Shown here: positions 21,749 through 29,074 of the stretch, piece by piece | How positions within the stretch are numbered: position 1 is the stretch's first letter | Layout of the letters: the number at the start of each line of letters is the position of its first letter | Assembly (NCBI GenBank): GCA_947589095.1 | Contig: CANQBX010000037.1 | Span: 1-37,370, forward strand | Reading direction: 5' to 3' | Source of the DNA: an uncultured Lachnospiraceae bacterium | Lineage (GTDB): Bacteria > Bacillota > Clostridia > Lachnospirales > Lachnospiraceae | DNA length: 37,370 nt | Notes under the pieces: model-generated | The model's database searches: none | What the model was told of the DNA's origin: nothing | What the model saw: only the letters and a program-made list of their open reading frames with translations | Program-made: the position numbers and the translations under genes

Positions 21749-22413
21749 AATACCGCCCCTCTCTTATCCATCCCCAAAAGGTTAACCTCTGTAACAGATC
21801 CTTTAATCCTGCTACTGATCCGATCATCCCCCAGCTTATCAGCCAGCCCCTTAAGGGATAAGTTACTTGTGTAAATAGTGCAAAGCCCATTAGCAGATCT
21901 GGTATTGATGATACTAACTATCCGCTCCCTTACCCATTCGGTAACTCTTTCCGCCCCTATATCATCCACGATAAGGAGCCTACAGATCTTAACCATCTCC
22001 AACTCCTCCTCAAATTCTGGAGTAGAGCTGTTATAACTATTTCTAAGATCATCCAGAAAAGTAGGTAAATAAATATACAGCCCCTCATTTTCTAAACCAG
22101 AGCTAAAGGCTATCTTACGGAAATAATACCCCATGATCTTACAAGCCCAGCTTGTTTTACCATTTCCAGTATTCTCTCCCCAGATATACAGCCCCTCTCC
22201 TCTGGCTACATGATCCACAATATTCTCCTTAAAATCATTAAGAGCTATAAAGCTCTGCATATCTTCCTTTTCCGGTATCAGATCCATCTTGTATTGATAC
22301 TTAACCGGTATCCGGCTAAGAGAGTACAGAGCTCTTAGCACCCTGTACCCTCCACAAAGCTCACTACAGGAGGCTCTATCTTTCTTACAGTAATCCTCCG
22401 CATAACACCGCAT
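21745..22413 (-). CDS. DnaC/IstB-like helicase loader ATPase
   Basis: 222 residues. Walker A GENTGNGKT (79-87), Walker B RLLIVDDIGAE, sensor IYTSNLS and an arginine-finger-like RISSRIKG make it a DnaC/DnaI-type AAA+ ATPase. The N terminus has four cysteines (3, 9, 16, 20) that could bind zinc, as in DnaI. It lies between the initiator and the helicase genes, the usual order initiator-loader-helicase. Confidence 0.9.
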   Translation of the reverse strand: MRCYAEDYCKKDRASCSELCGGYRVLRALYSLSRIPVKYQYKMDLIPEKEDMQSFIALNDFKENIVDHVARGEGLYIWGENTGNGKTSWACKIMGYYFRKIAFSSGLENEGLYIYLPTFLDDLRNSYNSSTPEFEEELEMVKICRLLIVDDIGAERVTEWVRERIVSIINTRSANGLCTIYTSNLSLKGLADKLGDDRISSRIKGSVTEVNLLGMDKRGAVL

Positions 22414-22429
22414 ATCCTTTTATCCCTCC

Positions 22430-23200
22430 TTAAAATTTCACATAAGATCCATCTGGATTAGTAGCCAGTTTGCCAGTATCCACCGGAATACTAACCGCCT
22501 CTTTCTTAACATAAGCATTTTTCCCAGATTTCTTTAGAGGGTATATATCTTTCCATCCTTGCTCTATACTCTGATCTACCATAGCCATAGCTAAAGCCGG
22601 ATCACTACCAGCATTATCCCTAAGGATAGTAGCCCACCTTTCCAAAGTCCTAAATTGAAACTTTATATTTCTCCCCTTACACACCCCTACAAATTTTACT
22701 AAGGCATCTGAGATATACTTATTCTCTGGAGCATTAAAAACCTCTTTATAAGATTTTTTTGAGGTATCTCTGGGAGCTTGCTCCTCTTTTCCTTTTGGAA
22801 AAGATTTTTCTGTATTTTTACTCTCTGTATTATTGAGTAAACTTTTTTTATTCGCACCGGATAAAATTTTTTTACTCGTTTCATCCTCAGCGGATAAAAT
22901 TTTTTTACTCGCTCTAATGGCTATATAACTGTTATAAATAATGGCTCCTTTAGTGGTACTACTCTTAGTGAGGAGCCCTTGCTCTACCAGATTATCCAGA
23001 GTATTTATAACTGTTGGTCTGGATACCCCTCCCAGCCATTCACAAAGGTAATCTACAGATCCGGTAAAAGCTGTGTTAGCTGTCTGAGAAAATCCGTAGA
23101 TAATAGCATAGAGCATAAGAGCATTACCCTTTAGCCCCAGCTCTGTTATCATCCAGCCTTGCACACAAAAATAATTATCTTCCTTGATTTTTATGCTCAT
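22430..23200 (-). CDS. Winged-helix replication initiator (DnaD/O-like)
   Basis: 256 residues; ATG at 23200 behind GGGAGG. The N-terminal winged helix (about 1-95) reads VQGWMITELGLKGNALMLYA...VDYLCEWLGGVSRPTVINTLDNL. A polar linker holds SKKILS twice, coded by near-identical DNA repeats, and a Lys/Ser-rich part. The C-terminal domain (about 150-225) resembles the helicase-loading region of phage initiators. It should mark the phage origin and recruit the loader and helicase encoded next. Confidence 0.8.
   Translation of the reverse strand: MSIKIKEDNYFCVQGWMITELGLKGNALMLYAIIYGFSQTANTAFTGSVDYLCEWLGGVSRPTVINTLDNLVEQGLLTKSSTTKGAIIYNSYIAIRASKKILSAEDETSKKILSGANKKSLLNNTESKNTEKSFPKGKEEQAPRDTSKKSYKEVFNAPENKYISDALVKFVGVCKGRNIKFQFRTLERWATILRDNAGSDPALAMAMVDQSIEQGWKDIYPLKKSGKNAYVKKEAVSIPVDTGKLATNPDGSYVKF
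22835..22911. repeat. Direct repeats in the initiator gene, possible origin iterons
   Basis: Two identical 21-bp repeats (22858-22878 and 22891-22911, core TAAAATTTTTTTACTCG) are 33 bp apart. A third diverged copy (22835-22854, TAAACTTTTTTTATTCG) lies 24 bp before the first. The region is very AT-rich and lies in the linker-coding part of the initiator gene, as the lambda origin lies in gene O. Confidence 0.5.
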
Positions 23201-23264
23201 CCAGCACACCTCCCAATAAGGAAAGAGGAGAAAGATAAACCTCCCCCTCCTCCTATAGATTTAC

Positions 23265-23480
23265 TTACTCCATTTCAGAGATCACTTTTTCGATATTATC
23301 ACATACCTCATCAAACGCCTGTTTAATAATAGCTTGCCTCTGAGAGGGAGAGGTACCTCCATCAATCATAATATTCATCCGTACAGTAGGCTTACACCAG
23401 ATACCGCTCTTATTCTGTACGCTCATCCCCAGCTCTACCTCTACCTGTGCTACCCTTGCGGTAAATTCACTCTTTGCCAT
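23265..23480 (-). CDS. Hypothetical phage protein, 71 aa
   Basis: MAKSEFTARVAQVEVELGMS leads into IWCKPTVRMNIMIDGGTSPS and a C-terminal helix. Beta-sheet pairing is likely in the first 45 residues. GGAGGATACAGATC precedes the ATG, which lies inside the end of the upstream mini-gene. No family recognised. Confidence 0.6.
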   Translation of the reverse strand: MAKSEFTARVAQVEVELGMSVQNKSGIWCKPTVRMNIMIDGGTSPSQRQAIIKQAFDEVCDNIEKVISEME

Positions 23481-23643
23481 GATCTGTATCCTCCAACTCT
23501 TTTAGATTCTTTTCTCGCCTTGCCAGCCGCTTATTTAGATCCGGTACTGAGCACCCAAATTTCCTAGCAATTACCTTTTTATGAATTAGGGTACCCTCAT
23601 TCTTCTGTTTCTGCCGTTTCAACTTTCTGCCGATACTGCTCAT
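23467..23643 (-). CDS. Small basic phage protein, 58 aa
   Basis: MSSIGRKLKRQKQKNEGTLI continues with HKKVIARKFGCSVPDLNKRL, a possible helix-turn-helix, and a charged end. GGAGGATAAAA precedes the ATG. It overlaps the genes on both sides in other frames (47 and 14 bases), which lowers confidence a little. DNA or RNA binding is plausible from its charge. Confidence 0.55.
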   Translation of the reverse strand: MSSIGRKLKRQKQKNEGTLIHKKVIARKFGCSVPDLNKRLARREKNLKELEDTDHGKE

Positions 23644-23905
23644 TTTTATCCTCCTCCATATCCTCTACATGATACCAAGTTTCCTCCCCCGTATCAATTT
23701 CTGTAGTAACCGGCTGAGGATCAATAATAACAGTAACATTACAGCAACTACTCTCAAAAGTAGGTAATCCAGAGCCATAACCATAGTTACTCCCTACCTT
23801 TGTACCCAGCATAGTAGAAATAATATCACTTAATGATTTACCATTCACCTCCAGCCCATAACCAGCATCCTTAACTTTTGCATTACTAAAGCTCAACTTA
23901 AACAT
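23597..23905 (-). CDS. Hypothetical acidic phage protein, 102 aa
   Basis: The start MFKLSFSNAKVKDAGYGLEV is supported by AAAGGAG at 8 bases. A glycine/tyrosine-rich turn (GSNYGYGSG) and a CC pair are followed by beta strands and a strongly acidic tail. It is the first gene of the replication operon behind promoter copy G. Function unknown. Confidence 0.6.
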   Translation of the reverse strand: MFKLSFSNAKVKDAGYGLEVNGKSLSDIISTMLGTKVGSNYGYGSGLPTFESSCCNVTVIIDPQPVTTEIDTGEETWYHVEDMEEDKNEQYRQKVETAETEE

Positions 23906-23952
23906 CTTGCAATCTCCTTTCATTTTTGGTAGTTTTCCTACCGTTGATACTC

Positions 23953-23984
23953 TAACCTAATCAGCAACGATCCATTTTTTTAGA
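23953..23984 (-). promoter_or_regulatory. Phage promoter-like element, copy G
   Basis: TCTAAA (23979-23984), 16 bases, GATTA (23958-23962) inside GATTAGGTTAGAGTATCAAC. It lies after a terminator and drives the operon that holds the initiator, loader and helicase. CGTTG/CAACG around the -10 forms a small dyad; the ribosome site is not paired here. Confidence 0.7.
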
Positions 23985-24004
23985 TACTCCTCACAAGTTA
24001 GGAC

Positions 24005-24035
24005 AAAAAAAAGAGGAGCCTTTTACAGCTCCTCT
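24005..24035 (-). terminator. Intrinsic terminator
   Basis: 8-bp stem AGAGGAGC/GCTCCTCT with an 8-base loop followed on the minus strand by eight T. It ends the MerR-like gene and insulates promoter copy G. Confidence 0.92.
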
Positions 24036-24054
24036 AAACCACTCACTATTAGGA

Positions 24055-24282
24055 TTATTCCTTGTGCCGTTCTTTCACAGATTTACCAGCATACCGCTGT
24101 ATAAGCTCCAGCTCCTCCTCAGTCCAATATCGGTAATCATTTTCATCCCTTACAGAGCTAGGTATTTTTCCAGCATCCTCCCAGAGGCGGATAGTCTGAG
24201 TAGATACACCACATAAACTAGCAACCTCTTTCCGGCTATATACTCTTTTCCCTGTTTCCTCATCTATAGTAATTACTCTCAT
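24055..24282 (-). CDS. MerR/excisionase-like DNA-binding protein
   Basis: 75 residues. The HTH reads YSRKEVASLCGVSTQTIRLW, then EDAGKIPSSVRDENDYRYWT, the classic MerR/Xis winged motif. Its small size suits an excisionase or a regulator. It has its own sigma-A promoter and terminator, so it is expressed independently of its neighbours. An excisionase role would fit its closeness to the attachment site. Confidence 0.8.
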   Translation of the reverse strand: MRVITIDEETGKRVYSRKEVASLCGVSTQTIRLWEDAGKIPSSVRDENDYRYWTEEELELIQRYAGKSVKERHKE

Positions 24283-24303
24283 AAAATCACGCTCCTCCAG
24301 CTC

Positions 24304-24333
24304 ATTATACTATATACTCTCTCAAAGTTTCAA
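24304..24333 (-). promoter_or_regulatory. Sigma-A promoter of the MerR-like gene
   Basis: TTGAAA (24328-24333), 18-base spacer, TATAAT (24304-24309). It lies over the end of the helicase gene upstream. The ATG is 22 bases past the -10. Confidence 0.8.
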
Positions 24334-25995
24334 GAGTTTCTTAAGTATAGTTTGTACATCCGTTTTTCTTCCCTTGCCATCTACCACTCTCTCAAAAAGC
24401 TCCTTATTTTCTATCAAATACTCCTCTACACCCTCATCTATGGATCCCTTAGCCACTAAGGAGATAACATTTACTGTACCGGCTGTACCTATTCTGTGTG
24501 CTCTATCCTCAGCCTGCTCATTTTCTCCACTATTCCACAACTTATCCACAAAGAACACATAAGAGGCTTTATTGAGAGTTAAGCCGGTACCCATAGCTCC
24601 AATAGTACCTATAGCCAATTTACACTCTGGATCTGTCTGGAAACGTTCTACCGCTTTCTGCCGATCCTCTGGAGATACCTTACCGGTAATGTAAATAGGA
24701 TTATACTCCCTCAGAGCCTCCAGATAGATAGAAGTAATGCTTTCCCACTGAGAAAAGATAATAGCCTTATATCCATTAGGTATAATCTCCTCATCCAGCA
24801 TATCCTTTACCCTATCCAGTTTAGGATTATCCTCAGTGAAAAGCCCTCCGGTAAGCTGTCTAAGCCTCAGAGTACAGCTTAGAGGATCCACACTGGTAAG
24901 AATATCCTCCAGATTATTTATAATCCCCTGTTTAATCTCCCTGTAGATAAGTTGCTGTTTTCTGGTAAGCTCTACATACTCTGTACTATGCACCTTAGGC
25001 GGCAAATCCAGTACCTCCTCTTTTTTTCGCCGGAGCATTACCTTATTTAACTCAGCATTGAGGCTATCTAAATTCTTATGCCCCACTACTTGATATCCGC
25101 CATATCCGCCCATGATACAATAGGTATTTCTAAAACTGTAAAAGCTCCTCTTTTCCACTCCCAGCCATGTAAGGATATTCCATAGATCCTCTGCCTTATT
25201 CATGGGAGTACCGGATAACCCTATCCGTATAGGCGTTTTCAGTGTTCTAAGGGCTTTTCCTTGCTGGCTGGATCCGTTCTTAGCCTTGTGGATCTCATCC
25301 ACAATAACAGCTCCTATATAGCCATCTTTAATACCCACATAGAGAGCATCCTGTATTTTCTCATTTCTAAGGCTTTCTATGTTAATGATACCAAAATACT
25401 CAGCCCCTGTGTACCAATCATTTATCTGAGCCACCCTAATATCCATAGTCCTACCGTCAATCATAGCCGCCTTTTCCTTAGAATGAGTGGCAATCTCTTT
25501 TTCCCAATTATACTTAACTGAGTTAACTCCGCATACAATAAGAGTTTTTACCAGCTCTCTCTTTCTGGCTACTGTAATATCAATGCTCTCCTTAGTCTTT
25601 CCTAAGCCTTGCTCATCACCAATAAGGAGCCGATCTCTTTCCATGCCATAATTAAAAGCCTCGATCTGGTGAGGGAGAGGAGCTGTGGTAAAGGAAAAAT
25701 TTACTACCGGCTTGATCCCCTTAAGCCTTTTCTCTGTAGCCTCCCTTTTATCCTCTATCTCCTGTGATCTAAGGGCTCCTATCAGCCTATCCTCAGCACT
25801 AATATTATTAAGCCCTACTTTCTCCACAAGATTAGGGAGTTCAAAGCTGGGTATCTCCCATGCTCTATCATCCGGCAAATACCTCCGCTGAGCCAGCTCC
25901 TTTACCTTTGCTACTGTAACCGGATCATACCTAAATGAGAGCTTGTAGGCATCCTCAAAGTATGTACCCTTTCCTATTTTTTCTACCTTAATCAT
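24322..25995 (-). CDS. SNF2-family DNA helicase/translocase
   Basis: 557 residues from the ATG at 25995 (AGGAGG, 7 bases). An N-terminal HARP-like part (YKLSFRYDPVTVAKV...DRAWEIP) resembles the annealing-helicase family. Motif I is DEQGLGKT (127-134), motif II DEIH (233-236), motif III GLSGTP, motif VI AEDRAHRIG. Phage members probably remodel forks or displace proteins. It is the first phage gene from the right junction and has promoter copy H. Confidence 0.9.
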   Translation of the reverse strand: MIKVEKIGKGTYFEDAYKLSFRYDPVTVAKVKELAQRRYLPDDRAWEIPSFELPNLVEKVGLNNISAEDRLIGALRSQEIEDKREATEKRLKGIKPVVNFSFTTAPLPHQIEAFNYGMERDRLLIGDEQGLGKTKESIDITVARKRELVKTLIVCGVNSVKYNWEKEIATHSKEKAAMIDGRTMDIRVAQINDWYTGAEYFGIINIESLRNEKIQDALYVGIKDGYIGAVIVDEIHKAKNGSSQQGKALRTLKTPIRIGLSGTPMNKAEDLWNILTWLGVEKRSFYSFRNTYCIMGGYGGYQVVGHKNLDSLNAELNKVMLRRKKEEVLDLPPKVHSTEYVELTRKQQLIYREIKQGIINNLEDILTSVDPLSCTLRLRQLTGGLFTEDNPKLDRVKDMLDEEIIPNGYKAIIFSQWESITSIYLEALREYNPIYITGKVSPEDRQKAVERFQTDPECKLAIGTIGAMGTGLTLNKASYVFFVDKLWNSGENEQAEDRAHRIGTAGTVNVISLVAKGSIDEGVEEYLIENKELFERVVDGKGRKTDVQTILKKLLKL

Positions 25996-26002
25996 AAAGA
26001 TA

Positions 26003-26054
26003 CCTCCTGTGATTGATTTAATTAACCTAATCACAGGAGGCTCTTATATTTAGA
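26003..26054 (-). promoter_or_regulatory. Phage promoter-like element, copy H, with SD-complementary arm
   Basis: TCTAAA (26049-26054), 16 bases, GATTA (26028-26032) inside GATTAGGTTA. CCTCCTGTGATT in the spacer/-10 pairs perfectly (12 bp, 14-base loop) with AATCACAGGAGG, which holds the ribosome site of the SNF2 gene. Confidence 0.75.
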
Positions 26055-26139
26055 TATCCCCTATATAATTTTAAGCCGCCAACTGCACATAAAGCCCTAT
26101 TTCTTTATTCCAGTGCCGGTAATTTGCTAAATGATAGAT

Positions 26140-26176
26140 TGTTTTTTCAGTTTCTATCTTGCACCATTAGGCCCCA
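26140..26176. other. Phage-host junction (putative att site)
   Basis: Host-like sequence coding IGVLGPNGA ends at about 26,160, where Walker A would continue GKS/T. The frame instead adds one Arg and stops. The codons CCT AAT GGT GCA at the edge are AT-ending, unlike the host gene, so the shared core may be within CCTAATGGTGC. The partner site lies outside the window. Confidence 0.65.
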
Positions 26177-27317
26177 GCACGCCGATCTTCTGACCCCTGC
26201 GGACACGCAGCCCCATTTCCAGAAGCGGCCTGTCATAGCCGATCTTCAAATGCTCCGCCTCCAGCACCCACCTGCTGCCGGCCACGTCCGGCGTGATCGG
26301 CCCGGTAAAAATATGGACATCGTCCGTCTCCGGCTTCTCTATAAGCGCCGTTCGCTCCAGGATCTTCTTTCTGGAACGGGCGAAGGCCGCCTTGGCCGGC
26401 TTATTCTTAAACCGCTCGATCAGTTCCGTAAGCCGCCTGATCTCCGCCTGCTGCTGTTCATATACCTTCTGCTGCAGACGAATCCGTTTCACCTTCTCCT
26501 GCCGGTAAGCGGTATAATTACCTGGATACCGCCTAAGACGGCTGCCGGAGAGTTCATAGACCACATCCGCCGTCCGGTCCAGGAAGAACCGGTCGTGACT
26601 GACCATGACGATGGCGCCCGGATAGCTGCGGATATAGTTCTCCAGCCATTCCACGGACGCAAGATCCAGATGGTTCGTAGGCTCGTCCAGAAGCAGGATA
26701 TCCGGCTTTTCAAGCAGCAGCCGGATCATCATGATCTTCGTCTGTTCGCCGCCCGAGAAATCACCGAGGCGGCGGCATTTGTCCGACTTTTCAAAACCGA
26801 AACCGGTAAAAAGCCGGTCATATTCCTTCTCGTAATCGTAGCGCTCACGGGAATAAATATCCGCTGCCGCCGCCAATTCTGTCCCGTGAGAATCCGGGTC
26901 TGCGTTACCGGCTGAGCCAGATCTTCGGGAATCCTCATCTTCCTTCCCGACTGAACCAGATCTTCGGGAATCCGCGTCCGCAGACCCGGTCAGCACAAAA
27001 CTGCCGATATCCGCATCTCTCCCCGGGCAGCCCGCAAGCAGCAGTTCTTCCACTGTCCTCTCCCGGTCGTCGGGGTCCGCCTGCTGGTGCAGAACGCCGA
27101 TGCTCAGCCGTCTGGAAGTATAGATCCCCGGCGTCATCCGCTTATCGTCCCGATCCAATTCCAGTTCTCCCGCCAGAAGGCGCAGAAGGGTCGTCTTGCC
27201 GGCGCCGTTGCGTCCGACTACGGCAATCTTTTCATTTCCTTTTATCTCAAAACTGATGTGGGACAGAACCGTTTCACCGCCCAGGGATACGGTTCCGTCT
27301 GTGATCTGATATAACAT
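26154..27317 (-). pseudogene. ABC-F ATPase gene truncated by the prophage
   Basis: The first 387 residues of an ABC-F protein (ribosome-associated ATPases, some of which protect against antibiotics). Walker A1 GRNGAGKTT (35-43), signature FSGGEQTK, Walker B ILLLDEPTNHLD and the interdomain linker are intact. The second ATPase domain stops at GPNGA. Full-length members have about 500 residues or more. A Ser/Arg/Gly-rich insert with repeats sits in the first ATPase domain. The ATG at 27317 follows AAGGTGG. The truncated protein is probably inactive. Confidence 0.9.
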
Positions 27318-27518
27318 GAAAACCACCTTATCCGTTTGCGCACCGTCCGCGCAGGCACTGCCTTCATCCGTATTACACGTTCACATGCAGTGTAGCACAC
27401 TTTTTCTGATTCTTCCACAACTCGTCCGCATTTTACTCATAATCGGGCCGGTTTCTGCGCATATTAAGCATCAAGGCAGCGCCGCTGCCAAATGATCACG
27501 AAACAGGAGGTACTACCC

Positions 27519-27692
27519 ATGAGCCCAAAAGAACTGGCGTATATTGAAGACGCCCTGAGCCACGAAAGCTTTCTGAAGAACCAGTGCACCGACGCGGTCC
27601 GCAACCTGCAGGATCCGGAACTTAAATCCTGCGTGGAGGAGATACAGCAGAAGCACCAGCAGATATTTAACGATTTCTACAGCCTGATCTGA
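27519..27692 (+). CDS. Small CotF-like/spore-associated protein, 57 aa
   Basis: The start MSPKELAYIEDALSHESFLK is chosen from AGGAGG with 8-base spacing; an in-frame ATG at 27492 has no good site. The acidic helical pattern and the following CotF-like gene suggest a small coat or coat-associated protein. It is the first gene of a two-gene operon. Confidence 0.65.
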   Translation: MSPKELAYIEDALSHESFLKNQCTDAVRNLQDPELKSCVEEIQQKHQQIFNDFYSLI

Positions 27693-27705
27693 GGAGGGAA
27701 CGGAC

Positions 27706-27954
27706 ATGGATGACAAATGTATCATGGAAAATCTGCTCTTGACCACCAAGGGCGTATGCGATCTGTACCTGCATGGAACCATCGAATCTTCGACTCAGAA
27801 CGTACACCAGACCTTTGACCGCGCGCTGGGCGACAGCCTGTGCATGCAGGATGACATCTACCGGAAAATGTCGTCAAAAGGATGGTATTCCACGGAAAAC
27901 GCGGAGATGGAGAAGATCCAGAAAGTGAAGAACCAGTACGCGGGACAGCAGTAA
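27706..27954 (+). CDS. CotF-family spore coat protein
   Basis: 82 residues. MDDKCIMENLLLTTKGVCDL followed by HGTIESSTQNVHQTF and a QDDIYRKMSSKGWYS segment is typical of short CotF-domain proteins in Clostridia, which belong to the spore coat. It follows the previous gene by 13 bases with GGAGGG. It supports a spore-forming host. Confidence 0.8.
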   Translation: MDDKCIMENLLLTTKGVCDLYLHGTIESSTQNVHQTFDRALGDSLCMQDDIYRKMSSKGWYSTENAEMEKIQKVKNQYAGQQ

Positions 27955-27984
27955 ACGGAAATGATCCGCCGGGGATCCCCGAAA

Positions 27985-28015
27985 AAGGAGCGGGAATGAA
28001 ATGTTTCCGCTCCTT
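27985..28015. terminator. Bidirectional terminator
   Basis: Stem AAGGAGCGG/CCGCTCCTT between convergent genes. On the minus strand it is followed by TTTTTC, and on the plus strand a T-rich stretch follows about 14 bases later. Confidence 0.7.
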
Positions 28016-28024
28016 CCCATATCA

Positions 28025-29074
28025 TTATTTTTTCGCGGAATCTTTTGCGGGAAGCTGCGCGAGTATGACGGCCGCGAAAACGCAAACGCAGCCCAGAAGC
28101 TCGCGGCCGGAAAGCCGCTGCCGCAGAATCACCCAGCCGGCCAGCAGCGAAAAGACCGACTCCAGGCTCATAAGAAGAGACGCCACCGTAGGGTCTGTGT
28201 CCTTCTGGGCGACGATCTGAAGCGTGTAGGCGACGCCGCAGGAAAGAACGCCCGCATAAAGGATCGGAGATGCCGCGGCAAGGACAGCGGACATACGCGG
28301 CTCCTCGAAAAGGAACGCGAGTACCGCCGACAAAACTCCGGCAGTCAGGAACTGAACGCTGGAGATCAGGATCCCGCTGGATCCCGGCGAGACCCGGTCA
28401 ATGACCAGAATGTGGACGGTAAAGCTCAGCGCGCAGAAGAACAGGAAGATATCGCCGCGATTCACCGTAAAGCTTTCCGTGACGCACATCAGATACATGC
28501 CGGCGGTGGCCAGCGCCACGCCGGTCCAGACCGGCTTCGGCACCCGTTTCCCCATGAAAATGCCGCAGACCGGGACTAGAACAATATAGAGGGCCGTGAT
28601 GAATCCGCTCTTGCCGACCGTAGTCATGGAAATGCCGATCTGCTGGAAGCTGCTTGCCACGAAGAGGACAACGCCGCAGGCCAGGCCGCCTTTCACGCCG
28701 TCCATGATACGGCGGCGCCGGATATCCTGGAACGCACCGTCGGTTTGATGTACGTTTTCATTTCGTAAATTCCGATCCGTTACTTCCGGAAGGCTGCCGT
28801 CGATTCGGCGCACGTTTCCATTCGATAAATACTGATCCGCTCCTTCCGGCAGACTGCCGCTCCGGTCATGCCGGCCGGTAGAACCGACAGCCTCTCTCCG
28901 AACCACGAAAACGGCCGCCGGCGCCAGCGCCAGACCGCCTAGGAGAAAGCGGCACATGTTAAATGTGAACGCACCTACATAATCCATTCCCACACTCTGC
29001 GCCACGAATGCGGTTCCCCATATAAACGCTGTCAGAAGCAGCAGAAAATTGCTGCGCATTCTCTTCGCTCTCAT
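28025..29074 (-). CDS. EamA/DMT-family transporter with repeat insert
   Basis: 349 residues with about ten hydrophobic helices in two EamA repeats (NFLLLLTAFIWGTAFVAQS opens the first; TVHILVIDRVSPG lies in the second). It is a metabolite exporter of unknown substrate. Residues 73-112 are two 20-residue tandem repeats (GSLPE...DG) in a loop that is short in other members. The ATG overlaps the apbE stop as ATGA, so the two genes are co-translated. Confidence 0.85.
   Translation of the reverse strand: MRAKRMRSNFLLLLTAFIWGTAFVAQSVGMDYVGAFTFNMCRFLLGGLALAPAAVFVVRREAVGSTGRHDRSGSLPEGADQYLSNGNVRRIDGSLPEVTDRNLRNENVHQTDGAFQDIRRRRIMDGVKGGLACGVVLFVASSFQQIGISMTTVGKSGFITALYIVLVPVCGIFMGKRVPKPVWTGVALATAGMYLMCVTESFTVNRGDIFLFFCALSFTVHILVIDRVSPGSSGILISSVQFLTAGVLSAVLAFLFEEPRMSAVLAAASPILYAGVLSCGVAYTLQIVAQKDTDPTVASLLMSLESVFSLLAGWVILRQRLSGRELLGCVCVFAAVILAQLPAKDSAKK

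Larger units (their letters stand above)
1..26160. mobile_element. Prophage (replication/regulation arm, partial)
   Basis: Nearly all coding is on the minus strand, in short, overlapping, AT-rich genes with strong Shine-Dalgarno sites. The set includes a phage-type DNA polymerase, primase, DnaB-like helicase, loader, ssDNA-binding protein, RecA-like recombinase, sigma factor and a CI-type repressor with an operator array. Composition changes abruptly near 26,150, where the last phage promoter is followed by a host ABC-F gene cut in mid-domain. No integrase, terminase, capsid, tail or lysis gene is present, so the element continues beyond the left edge. Integration rather than a chimeric assembly is inferred from the clean gene interruption. 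Confidence 0.85.

Noticed and set aside
26100-26200. Phage-host junction as an assembly chimera
   Set aside because: Cannot be excluded without reads, but the break within a single gene at a conserved motif, the phage promoter pointing away, and a MerR/Xis-like gene nearby fit integration better.
26124-26915. Long plus-strand open frame of 263 codons
   Set aside because: It lies opposite the ABC-F coding sequence, has no good ribosome site and a composition typical of antisense of GC-rich genes.
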